Positions 37,343-46,903 of a stretch of DNA of 64,000 nt are shown piece after piece (within the stretch, counting starts at the first letter, position 1; each line of letters starts with the position of its first letter). The position numbers and the translations under genes were made by a program. The stretch lies in the NCBI GenBank assembly GCA_021296235.1, contig JAGWAS010000010.1, forward strand, positions 40,405-104,404, given 5' to 3'. The notes beneath the pieces are model-generated. The model had not been told where the DNA came from, did no database searches, and saw only the letters and a program-made list of their open reading frames with translations. This DNA comes from Paracoccaceae bacterium (GTDB lineage: Bacteria; Pseudomonadota; Alphaproteobacteria; Rhodobacterales; Rhodobacteraceae).

Positions 37343-38770
37343 TCAGGTTTCGACACCGCCCACGGTCAAGCCGCCAATGCACACCGTCGGCAAGCCGACG
37401 TTTACTGGAACCCATTGGCCACCCTTGCCGCAGGTTCCGATCCCCGGATCGAGTTCCAGGTCATTCCCGATTGCCCGAATGTGCTGCAGTGCGCTTGCCC
37501 CGTCGCCGATGAGGGTTGCATTCTTGATTGGCTGCCCGATCTTTCCATTCCTAACGCGGTAAGCCTCGGTGCAGGAAAATACGAATTTTCCGTTCGTGAT
37601 GTCGACTTGACCACCGGAGAACCCGGTTGCGTAGATCCCGTCTTTCAGGTCGGCAATGATGTCTGCAGGATCACTGTTGCCGCCAAGCATGTAGGTGTTC
37701 GTCATCCTCGGCATCGGCGAGTGAGCGTAGGATTGTCGTCGTCCGTTGCCGGTGGGGCTCGCGTCCATCAGGCGGGCGTTCTGCCTGTCCTGCATGTACC
37801 GGACAAGGATGCCGTCCTCAATTAGCACGGTTGCCTCTGCTGGTGTTCCTTCATCATCGACATTGATGGATCCCCGTGCCTCAGGCAATGTGCCGTCGTC
37901 GAGCACGGTAACCTCCGGGGAGGCAATGCGCTTTCCCATCAGGCCGGCAAATGCAGAAGATTGCTTCCTGTTGAAATCGCCCTCAAGCCCATGACCGATT
38001 GCCTCATGCAGCAAAATGCCCGGCCAGCCAGGTCCCAAAACAACATCCATGACGCCAGCTGGCGCAGCTTCGGCCTTCAGGTTCACCCTTGCGATGCGAA
38101 GGGCCTCGTCGGCCAGGGGTTTCCATGCGTTTGGCAACATAAGCCGATCAACGGCGAATCGACCTCCTGCACCTTCAGATCCAGATTCGCGTCGACCATC
38201 CTCCTCCAGAATCACTGAGGCTCTTATCCTTGCCATCGGCCGGGAGTCGCAAACCAGCGAGCCGTCAGGCCGCAGGATCACAACCTCCTGCATCGCCGTC
38301 GAAAGTGTTGCGGATGCCTGAACCACGCGGTTGTCGCTGGAGCGCAGGTAGGCATCAATTTCCTTGAGGACATCAATTTTGGCGGAGACGGCCGAATCAG
38401 TCGCGCTGCCCGCCGAGGGATATAGGTCAAGATTTGTGGGCGGCGGGGCAGGTGCCCGGATTCCGCGACCGTCCCGGACGGCATAACTCACCGTTTCCGC
38501 AGCGCGTTTCAGAGATGGCTCATCAATCGTGCTTGCATGGGCATAGCCCGACACTTCACCTGCAACCGCACGCAGGCCAAATCCCTTCCGCTCATTGTAG
38601 CTGGCCGTCTGCAGTCGTTGATCATCGTACACGAAACTCTCGGAACTGCACCGTTCGATGAAGAGTTCGCCGTCGTCGGAGCCAACAGACGCATCCCTGA
38701 GGATCGTCAGCGCGCGATCCTGGTCAAGCAACTGTTCAAACGGCGCGAATTCAGTGTTCATGTCGTTCAT
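37343..38770 (-). CDS. tldD: Metalloprotease TldD
   Basis: A 475-residue subunit of the TldD/TldE heterodimeric zinc peptidase, which processes small peptides and degrades CcdA-like antitoxins in E. coli. The zinc motif is HEAIGHGLEGD (His255, Glu256, His260), with DDGTLPEARGSINVDDEGTPA downstream and the terminal GTCGKGGQ segment. The start MNDMNTEF is used because upstream in-frame sequence is not conserved and GGGA precedes it. It is divergent from coxB, sharing a 161-base promoter region. TldE/PmbA is not in the window. Confidence 0.95.
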   Translation of the reverse strand: MNDMNTEFAPFEQLLDQDRALTILRDASVGSDDGELFIERCSSESFVYDDQRLQTASYNERKGFGLRAVAGEVSGYAHASTIDEPSLKRAAETVSYAVRDGRGIRAPAPPPTNLDLYPSAGSATDSAVSAKIDVLKEIDAYLRSSDNRVVQASATLSTAMQEVVILRPDGSLVCDSRPMARIRASVILEEDGRRESGSEGAGGRFAVDRLMLPNAWKPLADEALRIARVNLKAEAAPAGVMDVVLGPGWPGILLHEAIGHGLEGDFNRKQSSAFAGLMGKRIASPEVTVLDDGTLPEARGSINVDDEGTPAEATVLIEDGILVRYMQDRQNARLMDASPTGNGRRQSYAHSPMPRMTNTYMLGGNSDPADIIADLKDGIYATGFSGGQVDITNGKFVFSCTEAYRVRNGKIGQPIKNATLIGDGASALQHIRAIGNDLELDPGIGTCGKGGQWVPVNVGLPTVCIGGLTVGGVET

Positions 38771-38931
38771 GGATGTCCCGTTTTCTCCGTTCCGGCAGCA
38801 GTTGCGCGGCGTTGCAATGACTTGTGATTGCCGAACTAATATGATTTGCAGGCGCCCGAAACAACTGGGATTCACGGTTGCCGTGGCAGAGGGGATGCGC
38901 GGCACGGTTCAATTCGGACGGAGCGGATTGC

Positions 38932-39792
38932 ATGGCAAGCAAAGTGTTTTTTCCGGCAACCCTGATGGCGGTGGCGGCTGCGGCCGGACCGGGGTTGGGT
39001 GCAGATGTAAATGAGGATCTGGAAATCATCGGGCGCCCTGTGGCCGGTTCGTATGAATTTCAACCCGCAGTTACCGAGGTCGCACAGGACATTGTATGGC
39101 TCGACAACCTGTTGCTCTACATCATCACCGCAATTTGCGTGTTCGTGATCGGGCTGCTGCTGGTTGTCATCCTTCGCTACAACAGCAGCCGCAATCCGGT
39201 GCCGGCCCGTTTTACGCACAACACGACGATCGAGATTGCATGGACCGTAATTCCGATCATAATCCTCGTCGGGATTGGTGCAATCTCGCTGCCGGTGCTG
39301 TTCAAGCAACAAACACTTCCCGATGCAGACATAACGATCAAGGCAACCGGCAATCAGTGGTACTGGACCTACGAATATCCCGAACATGGAATTGTGTTTG
39401 ACAGCTTCATGCTCCAACGGGATCAGCTTGAGGAGTTTGGATATTCCCAGGACGAATATCTGCTTGCCACTGACACGGCGATCATCCTGCCAGTCAATAA
39501 GACGGTCGTGGTTCATGTAACCGGCTCTGACGTCATTCATGCATGGACGGTTCCTGCATTCGGCGTCAAACAGGATGCCGTCCCGGGCAGATTGGCGGGA
39601 TTGTGGTTCACACCTGAGAAGGAAGGAATCTATTTCGGTCAATGCTCGGAACTTTGCGGAAAGGATCACAGCTACATGCCGATAACGGTCAAAGTCGTAA
39701 GTCAAGCCGCATATGAGCAATGGCTGGATGCTGCGATCCAGGAATTTGCTGCATTGGAACTGACGCCCGGCATGCCCCGGAAAAAAACCTGA
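38932..39792 (+). CDS. coxB: Cytochrome c oxidase subunit II
   Basis: A 286-residue membrane-anchored subunit of the aa3-type oxidase. It has a signal peptide (about residues 1-23), two transmembrane helices (about 57-80 and 100-122) and a periplasmic cupredoxin domain. CuA ligands are all present: His203, Cys238, Glu240, Cys242, His246 and Met249 in [14 protein letters not shown]. It accepts electrons from cytochrome c. No haem-binding CxxCH extension is present. First gene of coxB-ctaB-coxF-like-ctaG-coxC. The ATG at 38932 gives a normal signal peptide. Confidence 0.96.
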   Translation: MASKVFFPATLMAVAAAAGPGLGADVNEDLEIIGRPVAGSYEFQPAVTEVAQDIVWLDNLLLYIITAICVFVIGLLLVVILRYNSSRNPVPARFTHNTTIEIAWTVIPIIILVGIGAISLPVLFKQQTLPDADITIKATGNQWYWTYEYPEHGIVFDSFMLQRDQLEEFGYSQDEYLLATDTAIILPVNKTVVVHVTGSDVIHAWTVPAFGVKQDAVPGRLAGLWFTPEKEGIYFGQCSELCGKDHSYMPITVKVVSQAAYEQWLDAAIQEFAALELTPGMPRKKT

Positions 39793-39827
39793 ATGGCGTG
39801 ATTGAACATGATTCCGGGTGAAATCCG

Positions 39828-40778
39828 ATGACGGGGGCAACAGCTGAAAAGTTCATCGTCGAGGCCGATTTTGACGATTACGTAACCCTTCTCAAACCGA
39901 GGGTAATGTCGCTGGCGGTGTTCACGGCAGCGGTTGCAATCGTTGCGGCTCCGGGATTCGTGCATCCGGTGATCGCACTCGCCTCAATTCTGTTCATTGC
40001 GGTCGGCGCCGGTGCGTCGGGAGCACTGAACATGTGGTGGGATTCCGACATTGATGGCATCATGAGGCGCACCCGCAACCGGCCGGTTCCGGCAGGGCGC
40101 GTGCGCCGTGAGGATGCTTTTGCGCTCGGTGCATGGCTGTCGGGATTCTCAGTGGTCATGCTCGGTTTGACCGCAAACCTTTTGGCGGCCGGCCTGCTGG
40201 CGTTTTCGATCTTCTTTTATGTCGTGATCTACACTGTGTGCCTGAAGCGCGTTACACCGCAGAATATTGTCATCGGCGGTGCGGCAGGTGCCCTGCCTCC
40301 GGTGATCGGCTGGGCGGTGGCAACGGAAGGCATCGGCACAGCTGCAATTCTGATGTTTTTGCTGATCTTCATTTGGACACCACCGCATTTCTGGGCGCTC
40401 GCACTCTTCGTCAAGGACGACTATGCCGATGCCGGAATTCCGATGCTTACCGTTACGCACGGCAACAGAACGGCAAGATGGCAGATTTTGGCCTACACTG
40501 CACTTCTGGTGCCGGTCAGCTTGCTTCTGGCATTCAGCGAGGTAGGCGGACCGGCTACCCTGCTTGCCGCGGTCTGGCTTAACGCATCCTTCCTCAGTGC
40601 CGGATTGGCACTGGTACGCAGGACCGACAGTCAGTCCAATAAGGATGGTTGGACGGCGGAAAGGCGCATGTTCAGGATTTCCCTGGTGTTTCTTTTTGCC
40701 CTCTTTGCCGCTGTGGCTGCAGATGCGGTCTTGCGTCCGATTCTTGACGGTTTCCTTCATTGGCCCCATCTGGTTTGA
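39828..40778 (+). CDS. ctaB: Protohaem IX farnesyltransferase (haem O synthase)
   Basis: A 316-residue polytopic UbiA-family prenyltransferase that converts haem B to haem O, the first step to haem A for cytochrome oxidase. The first Asp-rich motif is NMWWDSDIDGIMRRTRNRP (about residues 65-83). The conserved GGAAGALPPVIGW and IWTPPHFWALALFVKDDY blocks follow. About nine helices. It lies 35 bases after coxB and two bases before the small coxF-like gene. Confidence 0.95.
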   Translation: MTGATAEKFIVEADFDDYVTLLKPRVMSLAVFTAAVAIVAAPGFVHPVIALASILFIAVGAGASGALNMWWDSDIDGIMRRTRNRPVPAGRVRREDAFALGAWLSGFSVVMLGLTANLLAAGLLAFSIFFYVVIYTVCLKRVTPQNIVIGGAAGALPPVIGWAVATEGIGTAAILMFLLIFIWTPPHFWALALFVKDDYADAGIPMLTVTHGNRTARWQILAYTALLVPVSLLLAFSEVGGPATLLAAVWLNASFLSAGLALVRRTDSQSNKDGWTAERRMFRISLVFLFALFAAVAADAVLRPILDGFLHWPHLV

Positions 40779-40780
40779 AA

Positions 40781-40972
40781 ATGCCGATCACACGACAACA
40801 TGAGTTGCATGTTCGCCGCTCCCGCCGCAATCTTCTGCTGGCGGGACTTCTCGGCGGGTTCGTTGTGTTGATTTTTGCAATCACGGTGGTCAAGCTGTCC
40901 AGCGGGCAGTTGATGGAGGCATTCGATCATGTTGTCCGTCCGTCCCTGTTGGAGGGCACAAATGACGGCTGA
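40781..40972 (+). CDS. Small single-helix protein of the cytochrome oxidase cluster (CoxF-like position)
   Basis: A 63-residue protein: a basic N-terminus (ELHVRRSRRN), one transmembrane helix (about residues 22-43) and a short polar tail. It occupies the place of the small CoxF/assembly-associated orf found between ctaB and ctaG in alphaproteobacterial oxidase operons. It overlaps ctaG by 11 bases. Sequence alone does not prove the family; position is the main evidence. Confidence 0.65.
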   Translation: MPITRQHELHVRRSRRNLLLAGLLGGFVVLIFAITVVKLSSGQLMEAFDHVVRPSLLEGTNDG

Positions 40973-41564
40973 GCGAAGGAACAGGAGGGTTCTGGCGGCA
41001 CTGGTCGGGGTGGTGGGCGTCATGGCTGCAGCTACTTGGGCATCCGTTCCCCTATATGATTGGTTCTGCAGGGTAACGGGCTACGGCGGCGCAACAGTTA
41101 CGGCGGAGCAGGTTTCGGATGATGTTCTCGACCGAACAATAAAGGTTAGGTTTGACGCCTCTTTGGAGCGAGACATGCCTTGGTCGTTCCGGCCGCTTGA
41201 ACTTGAGGTCGAGGCAAGGATTGGCGAAAATCGCATTGCATTCTACGAAGCCCATAATCCCACCAAATTCCCGGTTGCCGGTGCAGCGAGCTACAATGTC
41301 TATCCGTTCTCGGCAGGGGAGTATTTCGTAAAGATTGATTGCTTCTGCTTTACGGAGCAGGTGCTTCAGCCTGGCGAGCGGGTTGAAATGCCGGTTAGCT
41401 TCTATGTCGACCCGGAGATCGTCAACGACAGCGAAACCCGGGAACTTGGAACAATCATTCTTTCCTACACCTTCCACAAGGTGGAGGAGCCGATGGGTCT
41501 GAACAACAGCCTTGAAACGGTGGGCTTGGACCCGGATCAAACAGTCAACAGTCGGGATCTCTAG
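40962..41564 (+). CDS. ctaG: Cytochrome c oxidase assembly protein CtaG (Cox11)
   Basis: A 200-residue periplasmic copper chaperone anchored by one N-terminal helix, which delivers Cu to the CuB site of subunit I. The copper-binding CFCF motif is at Cys127/Cys129 ([10 protein letters not shown]), and the additional conserved Cys36 sits just after the helix ([13 protein letters not shown]). The MTAERRN start at 40962 is chosen because it precedes the membrane helix directly. It overlaps the upstream small gene and ends two bases before coxC. Confidence 0.95.
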   Translation: MTAERRNRRVLAALVGVVGVMAAATWASVPLYDWFCRVTGYGGATVTAEQVSDDVLDRTIKVRFDASLERDMPWSFRPLELEVEARIGENRIAFYEAHNPTKFPVAGAASYNVYPFSAGEYFVKIDCFCFTEQVLQPGERVEMPVSFYVDPEIVNDSETRELGTIILSYTFHKVEEPMGLNNSLETVGLDPDQTVNSRDL

Positions 41565-41566
41565 GG

Positions 41567-42358
41567 ATGGCTCACGAGAAAAATCATGATTACCACATAC
41601 TGAACCCTTCAGTTTGGCCCTTCATTGGTGCCGTTGGCGGTTTCACAATGCTGTTCGGCGCGGTGCTGTTCTTTCACGATTATGGCCCATGGTTGCTGCT
41701 TATCGGTGCAGCCCTCATTGCCTATGTGATGTTTGCCTGGTGGTCGGATGTCGTAACCGAATCGCATGTCGGTGACCACACCCCGGTGGTTCAGATCGGC
41801 CTTCGCTACGGATTCATCCTGTTTATCATGTCCGAGGTCATGTTCTTTTCGGCATGGTTCTGGAATTTCTTCAAGCATGCCCTGTATCCCATGGAGGAGG
41901 GATCCGGCGGCGTATGGCCGCCTGTCGGAATTGAAACTTTCGATCCTTGGCATCTTCCGTTGATAAATACACTTGTCCTTCTTGCCTCTGGTGCGGCAGC
42001 GACGTGGGCGCACCATGCGATTGCCCACGAGAACAACAGAAAGGACTTTGTTCAGGGGCTTGCAATTGCCATATTGCTCGGCGTTGCGTTCACCGCACTG
42101 CAGGCCTACGAGTATGGCCATGCGGCATTCGGATTTTCGGGCAACATCTACGGAGCCTCGTTTTTCATGGCGACCGGTTTCCACGGTGCCCACGTTATAA
42201 TCGGTTCCATCTTTCTGTTCGTTTGCCTGATGCGGGCACTGAAGGGGCATTTCACTCAGACGTCGCATATCGGCTTCGAGACCGCCGCTTGGTATTGGCA
42301 CTTTGTCGATGTGGTTTGGCTGTTCCTGTTTGCCGCGATCTACATCTGGGGACGTTGA
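41567..42358 (+). CDS. coxC: Cytochrome c oxidase subunit III
   Basis: A 263-residue seven-helix subunit of the aa3 oxidase. Family landmarks are [20 protein letters not shown] at the N-terminus, [14 protein letters not shown] in helix III, and [12 protein letters not shown] and [14 protein letters not shown] near the C-terminus. The gene starts two bases after ctaG and is the last of the cluster. Subunit I (coxA/ctaD) is not in the window, as in several alphaproteobacteria where it is unlinked. Confidence 0.96.
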   Translation: MAHEKNHDYHILNPSVWPFIGAVGGFTMLFGAVLFFHDYGPWLLLIGAALIAYVMFAWWSDVVTESHVGDHTPVVQIGLRYGFILFIMSEVMFFSAWFWNFFKHALYPMEEGSGGVWPPVGIETFDPWHLPLINTLVLLASGAAATWAHHAIAHENNRKDFVQGLAIAILLGVAFTALQAYEYGHAAFGFSGNIYGASFFMATGFHGAHVIIGSIFLFVCLMRALKGHFTQTSHIGFETAAWYWHFVDVVWLFLFAAIYIWGR

Positions 42359-42611
42359 TCCCTGAATTTCAGCAACGCCCATTCCCAGCCCTGCAACCCT
42401 TCCGGGTGGAGAGTCGCGGGGATCCGGTCAAGTGAGTTTTTTCCTTTTGTGGTGCCTGCCCGCAAAGGAGCACACGCTGCCGAATTTGGGGCAACTGGTT
42501 GGCATTGGTTGGAATTGTCCGCGCCAAATCCTACCCGCACAGCGGCCCTGTCGTTTGTGTCGGCAGCTGACATTGGAGACATCGGCAACCGGACAGTGTT
42601 CGATGGGTTTG

Positions 42612-44291
42612 TCAGAAGTCGGAGTTGACGGCTGCCTTTAGGATTGGTGCCTTTGTCAGGTCCCCGCCTGCGCCCGAACTTTGGTTGGCAAGTGTTTCAT
42701 TGGTGCAAACCGGGCTGCTGGCAAGAATGGAATATATGTGTGCGTCAATTGCCTTAATCTGTGCATCTTCGACGCGAAGCCCGAGTTTGGTGCGGCGCCA
42801 AAGAAAATCCTCGGCGCAGCGAACCCATTCACATTTGACAGTCCAATCAAGTTCCGCGGCGGTGATGGTTGCTCCAAAATTTTCACCAAGATCTTCAACC
42901 CTTCGTGCGCCGGACAGGAAGTGCCTGGCTTCGGTGCCGTAGGTTCGGGCAAGTCGTTGGGCCCATGCTAAGGTCAGGAAATCAAACTCGGAACGCAGAC
43001 TGTCAATCAGTTCCGCAACGCCGTTGTATGGAAAGTTGCCGCCGGGGAGGGGGGCACCTGCAGTCCAAGGATTGTTGGCAATCCCAAGTCGCATTGCAAT
43101 CCTGTCGAGTGCTGCCTCGGCCAGCTTGCGATATGTGGTCAACTTTCCTCCGAAAACACTGAGAAGCGGTGCTCCGCTGATGTCATCAAGTGTAAGAAGA
43201 TAATCTCTCGTAACTGCTGATGTGGATACTGCGCCGTCTTCCTGCAGTGGTCTGACACCTGAATATGTCCAGACAATGTCAGCATTGGTGAGTGGTGATT
43301 TGAAATACTTCGAGGCAAATTCAAGCAGATACTTTGCCTCGCTGCTTGTGCAAACAGGTGGCATTGAAGGATCTTCGTGATTGATGTCGGTCGTGCCAAT
43401 GAGAGTGAAATCGTTCTCGTATGGAATCGCAAAGATAATTCGGCCGTCGAGGCCCTGGAAGAAGTAACACTTGTCGTGATGGAAAAGGCGACGGGTAACT
43501 ATGTGGCTTCCGCGCACAAGTCGGACGGACTTGGAACTGTTGAACCCGATCGTGCTGCGAATGATGTCGCCAACCCAAGGTCCGCCTGCATTGACAAGAA
43601 TTCGCGAGTGGACGGTCTTGCGAAGGCCCTCCGAAGCAAGTTCGATTTTCCAGATGCCGTTCACGCAGCGTGCCTGAATGACCTCGGTGCGTGTCATGAT
43701 CCTCGCCCCGCGCGATGCTGCATCCTTGGCATTCAGAACCACCAGACGGGCATCATCAACCCAGCAATCCGAGAATTCGTAAGCCAATCGGAACCTGTCC
43801 CGGAGCGGAGTTCCCGCCGGGTCTTTTGTCAAATCAATGACAGATGTGCCGGGAAGTATTCTGCGTCCGCCGATGTGGTCATAGAGAAAGAGACCAAACC
43901 GAATGAGCCACGCGGGCCGGCGTCCCTTCATCCACGGCATGAAGGTGTTCAGCAGTCTGGATGTCGGGTTGTCGCCCTTGAAACGCATGTCCGTGTCGTA
44001 TGGCAATACGAACCGCATCGGCCATGCAATGTGAGGCATTGCCTTGAGGAGCACCTCCCGTTCGATCAATGCCTCTCGCACCAAACGAAACTCGAAGTAT
44101 TCAAGGTAGCGAAGACCACCATGGAACAGCTTCGTCGAAGCGCCTGAGGTTGCGGAGGCAAGGTCATTCCTTTCGGCCAAAGCAACCGTCAGACCTCTTC
44201 CGGCAGCGTCCCGCGCTATCCCGCATCCGTTAACGCCTCCGCCGACAACGAATACGTCAAAGACGTCTGGATCAATCGCCCGCGTTGCCAT
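42612..44291 (-). CDS. glpD: Aerobic glycerol-3-phosphate dehydrogenase
   Basis: A 559-residue FAD enzyme at the inner membrane that oxidises sn-glycerol 3-phosphate to dihydroxyacetone phosphate and passes electrons to quinone. The FAD motif VVGGGVNGCGIARDAAGRG is at residues 15-33, followed by the LASATSGASTKLFHGGLRYLE block, GVRPLQEDG and the C-terminal domain with LARTYGTEA. The start overlaps the glpR stop by 20 bases, giving a glpR-glpD operon. It links to the glycerol ABC importer at 57-63 kb. Confidence 0.96.
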   Translation of the reverse strand: MATRAIDPDVFDVFVVGGGVNGCGIARDAAGRGLTVALAERNDLASATSGASTKLFHGGLRYLEYFEFRLVREALIEREVLLKAMPHIAWPMRFVLPYDTDMRFKGDNPTSRLLNTFMPWMKGRRPAWLIRFGLFLYDHIGGRRILPGTSVIDLTKDPAGTPLRDRFRLAYEFSDCWVDDARLVVLNAKDAASRGARIMTRTEVIQARCVNGIWKIELASEGLRKTVHSRILVNAGGPWVGDIIRSTIGFNSSKSVRLVRGSHIVTRRLFHHDKCYFFQGLDGRIIFAIPYENDFTLIGTTDINHEDPSMPPVCTSSEAKYLLEFASKYFKSPLTNADIVWTYSGVRPLQEDGAVSTSAVTRDYLLTLDDISGAPLLSVFGGKLTTYRKLAEAALDRIAMRLGIANNPWTAGAPLPGGNFPYNGVAELIDSLRSEFDFLTLAWAQRLARTYGTEARHFLSGARRVEDLGENFGATITAAELDWTVKCEWVRCAEDFLWRRTKLGLRVEDAQIKAIDAHIYSILASSPVCTNETLANQSSGAGGDLTKAPILKAAVNSDF

Positions 44292-45072
44292 TGCCGCTTG
44301 CTTCTGTTTGCAGGCCTACGATTTTGGTTTGTCCCTTCGCCGCAGCATCTACAAAGGATTTTGGTGGCCTGCGGTCGGTTACGAAGTAATCGAGATCGGC
44401 GATGCTGCAGATGCGAACCGGAGCGTTCATTTTGAATTTTGTGGAGTCGCCAACCAGAATTCGAGTGCGGGAATTGCGGAGGATAGACCTGGCAACCGAA
44501 ACTTCACGGGCATCAAAATCCAGAACCGCACCGTCTTCATCAAGGGCCGATGCGCCAATCACCGCGAAATCCATCTTGTAGCGCGAGATGAACTCTACGG
44601 CATCTTCGCCGACAACGGCACCGTCGCTCTGCCTGACTGTGCCGCCGACCAGCACCAGTTCCTTAGCACTTGTGCCAACCAGCTGGTTGATGATGTTAAT
44701 GTTGTTCGACATCACAACCAGTCCGGAATGGCCGGTCAAGGCACGAGCCACCTGCTCCGTCGTCGTGCCAATGTTGAGCGTTACTGAACAGTCATTTGGG
44801 ATCAAGGCTGCTGCACGGAGTCCGATTGCTTCCTTTTCCTCATGGTTCAGCTTGCGCCGCTCGGTGTAATGGCGATTTGTTACCGAAGTGATTTGCCGTG
44901 CACCGCCATGGGTGCGCCTAATGACGCCGCATTCGGCAAGTTCCCGGAGATCCAGGCGGATGGTTTGAGTTGTCACGCCGAACCGGGACGCAAGATCTTC
45001 GACTTCAACGATTCCCTGTGCGCGAATCAGATCCAAGATCGACTGGCGCCTTGATTCGATGTCCCTATTCAT
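44272..45072 (-). CDS. glpR: DeoR-family repressor, glycerol regulon (GlpR)
   Basis: A 266-residue repressor with an N-terminal winged HTH (LASRFGVTTQTIRLDLRELAECGVIRRTHGGA, read in parts, residues 27-58) and a C-terminal DeoR sensor domain (LNIGTTTEQVARAL, GGTVRQSDGAVVG, ALDEDGAVLDFDAREV) that binds a phosphorylated sugar, here probably glycerol 3-phosphate. It precedes and overlaps glpD. A dyad lies about 45-65 bases upstream. A decayed copy of its 5' half lies at 56.6-56.9 kb, beside the glycerol transporter. Confidence 0.92.
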   Translation of the reverse strand: MNRDIESRRQSILDLIRAQGIVEVEDLASRFGVTTQTIRLDLRELAECGVIRRTHGGARQITSVTNRHYTERRKLNHEEKEAIGLRAAALIPNDCSVTLNIGTTTEQVARALTGHSGLVVMSNNINIINQLVGTSAKELVLVGGTVRQSDGAVVGEDAVEFISRYKMDFAVIGASALDEDGAVLDFDAREVSVARSILRNSRTRILVGDSTKFKMNAPVRICSIADLDYFVTDRRPPKSFVDAAAKGQTKIVGLQTEASGNGNAGD

Positions 45073-45115
45073 GTCTCAGTTGGCTTGTTCTGTCGTTCAA
45101 CTTTGAAGTGCTTAG

Positions 45116-45160
45116 AGATCAAATCTTCATTTGATCTTCGTTTACATTTTTTTATCATCA
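45116..45160. promoter_or_regulatory. Candidate GlpR operator / glpR promoter region
   Basis: A perfect dyad AGATCAAAT-CTTC-ATTTGATCT (45116-45137) is followed by CTTCGTTTACAT, so CTTCATTTGATC and CTTCGTTTACAT also form an 11-base-spaced direct repeat. The 41 bases from 45120 are nearly identical to 56906-56947 in front of glpV. Conservation at both glp transcription units argues for a shared GlpR site. Confidence 0.6.
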
Positions 45161-45171
45161 TATTAATGGTG

Positions 45172-45486
45172 CCCCGGTCAAGCCCCGATTTTTCCGGATA
45201 AATCTGACGTGTGTTCTTGGTTTTGTTCCTTGAACCAGTCTGATCCTGATGCGGTGAACTTCGTCGAGTTCTATCCTGGCCGCCTTAATCTGAGGCAGTT
45301 AAAGAGGCGTTTTCCTGGCCGGCCTCCACCGTTAGGCAGCATGGATAATCGCCTCAAGCATCGGCTTCTCAGTCCAAGCATTGGGAGTGGTCTTTTGGCG
45401 TCGGCGCTCCCCCATGAACAATCGCTCAAGAAGGTTGGTTGTCCTGATCAGTCGAGGGTGATTGACCGGCATGCGCAGGTGGACAT
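45172..45486 (-). mobile_element. Remnant of an IS256-family (mutator-type) transposase, C-terminal part
   Basis: The minus strand reads VHLRMPVNHPRLIRTTNLLE followed by RLFMGERRRQKTTPNAWTEK and PMLEAIIHAA, then a stop, RW and LDEVHRIRIR. This follows the C-terminal pattern of IS256-group transposases (H-R-x-x-IRTTNLLER-x-F-x-E-E-R-R-R, then a KPVLKLM-like block and RWR). Several stops interrupt it and no catalytic DDE region is left, so the element is dead. It begins within about 15 bases of the conserved glp operator region, marking the left edge of the inserted cluster. Confidence 0.7.
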
Positions 45487-46096
45487 GGTCGTTGCTGACT
45501 CAATTGGCTGCAATTGAAGCAGTCAGCCGCGCCAACAGGTCGGGGGCAACCCGGGTTGGATCAACTGTCCAGCACTCCTCAGTCGGTCAATTCCGATTCC
45601 ACTGCCCGCCACCCGGCATGCCCGACACAGAATCCCACCGCCAACATCCCATGATTGGCAAGAAGGCATGCGGTACGACCTGCAAACAACTCGACGACAA
45701 ATTGGGGTTGGCCAATTCAGTTGAACCGAATGTGGCATAGCCTGCGCAGCGCACATCCGTACCGCTGAAGGCGGCAATCATGCAGTGAATTGACAATATG
45801 GCCATGCACAGAACCGCAAGGCCTGTGCAGGAGGGGCGGTCTGTGGATGCTCCATTCGGCCGACGGTTTCACGATCCCCTCCCAATGGCCGGTCATTTCG
45901 CCGAAGAGATCAGCTGAAGCCATCATCTCTGGAGCTGTCCACCTGCAGGGAATCGAGGTCGCGGAAGGTGAAATCGGCGTCCGAGTCCTGTGGCGGATCG
46001 AAACGTTTGCTGACATTCCCTGATTCAATCAATTGGACTCATCTCAAGGCATGCGTTGATGACGTTCCGGCAAACACTCGCTTCTGTTGGCGTGCG
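45487..46096. other. Non-coding or decayed stretch
   Basis: About 600 bases between the transposase remnant and the HAD gene. Open frames of 70-100 codons exist on both strands without recognisable similarity. Probably decayed sequence from the insertion. Confidence 0.4.
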
Positions 46097-46900
46097 CTAC
46101 CCTTTACTTCGGGCCGACAGCAAATGATCGGCGATCTCACGAAAACCCGCCCCGCATTCCGAATTCGCAACCCAGGCCGGCTTGGCCTTCAACCGGTTTT
46201 CGAAGGCGCGCACATTGGCAACGCCGCAGGCGTTGTCGAAAAACTCAAACATTGGAGCATCATTTGGGCTGTCGCCCACGAAGACGCAATCGGAATTGCA
46301 ACAGTCTATGTCAATCTTGAGAACATCCGATGCAAAAAAGCGTGTCATGCTCAGCTTGTCGTATTCGCCGAACCACCCGTTAACGTGGATTGAGGAGATC
46401 TTGGCAACCGCTCCCTCCTCCTCAAAAATTTTCTTGATGCGGTCAACATCCGTTTTGGGCAGTGGATCCACATCCTCGCAGAAATCTACCGCAAGGTCAG
46501 CAAGGCGGAAGGGCTGGTCGGCTGAAATCGCCGCTCCAGGCACCTCATCCGCAATCCTGGCCTTGATCCGATCAAACCGAGCGGGATACGGAAGATATGC
46601 GTCCAGCGCTGGATGGCTGCGGCGGGTCATTGTTCGTGCCGCGGCATTGTAGGAGTAGTAGAATGCGCCGTTTTCACCGATCACACCGCAAACGGGCCAA
46701 AAGCGGGCGATCATGTCACACCAGCCGGCTGGCCGGCCGGTAACCGGAGCGACGGCGATACCGGCTTCGCTCAAATCCTCCAGTGCCTGATATCCGGCTC
46801 CGGTCAGACGCCCTCCGGTTGTGATCGTGTCGTCGATATCACAGAGAACGACGCGAATGCGTCGGGCAGAATCCGCGGGCATGTCGGCGATTGGCCGCAT
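46097..46900 (-). CDS. HAD-superfamily phosphatase (type IIB / Cof-like)
   Basis: A 267-residue hydrolase with the HAD nucleophile motif CDIDDTIT (about residues 20-27), motif II T in APVTGRPAG, a C2-type cap domain in the middle, and the acidic motif FVGDSPNDAPMFEFF near residue 215. It would dephosphorylate a sugar or polyol phosphate. It starts three bases after the AraM/EgsA-type dehydrogenase stop, so both form an operon within the polyol cluster. In Bacillus the ara operon also pairs a HAD phosphatase (AraL) with AraM. Confidence 0.88.
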   Translation of the reverse strand: MRPIADMPADSARRIRVVLCDIDDTITTGGRLTGAGYQALEDLSEAGIAVAPVTGRPAGWCDMIARFWPVCGVIGENGAFYYSYNAAARTMTRRSHPALDAYLPYPARFDRIKARIADEVPGAAISADQPFRLADLAVDFCEDVDPLPKTDVDRIKKIFEEEGAVAKISSIHVNGWFGEYDKLSMTRFFASDVLKIDIDCCNSDCVFVGDSPNDAPMFEFFDNACGVANVRAFENRLKAKPAWVANSECGAGFREIADHLLSARSKG

Positions 46901-46903
46901 TCG

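Noticed and set aside
38872..39840. Minus-strand open frame of 322 codons
   Set aside because: Antisense to coxB, whose CuA ligands are intact; rich in Arg/His/Cys as expected for an artefact.
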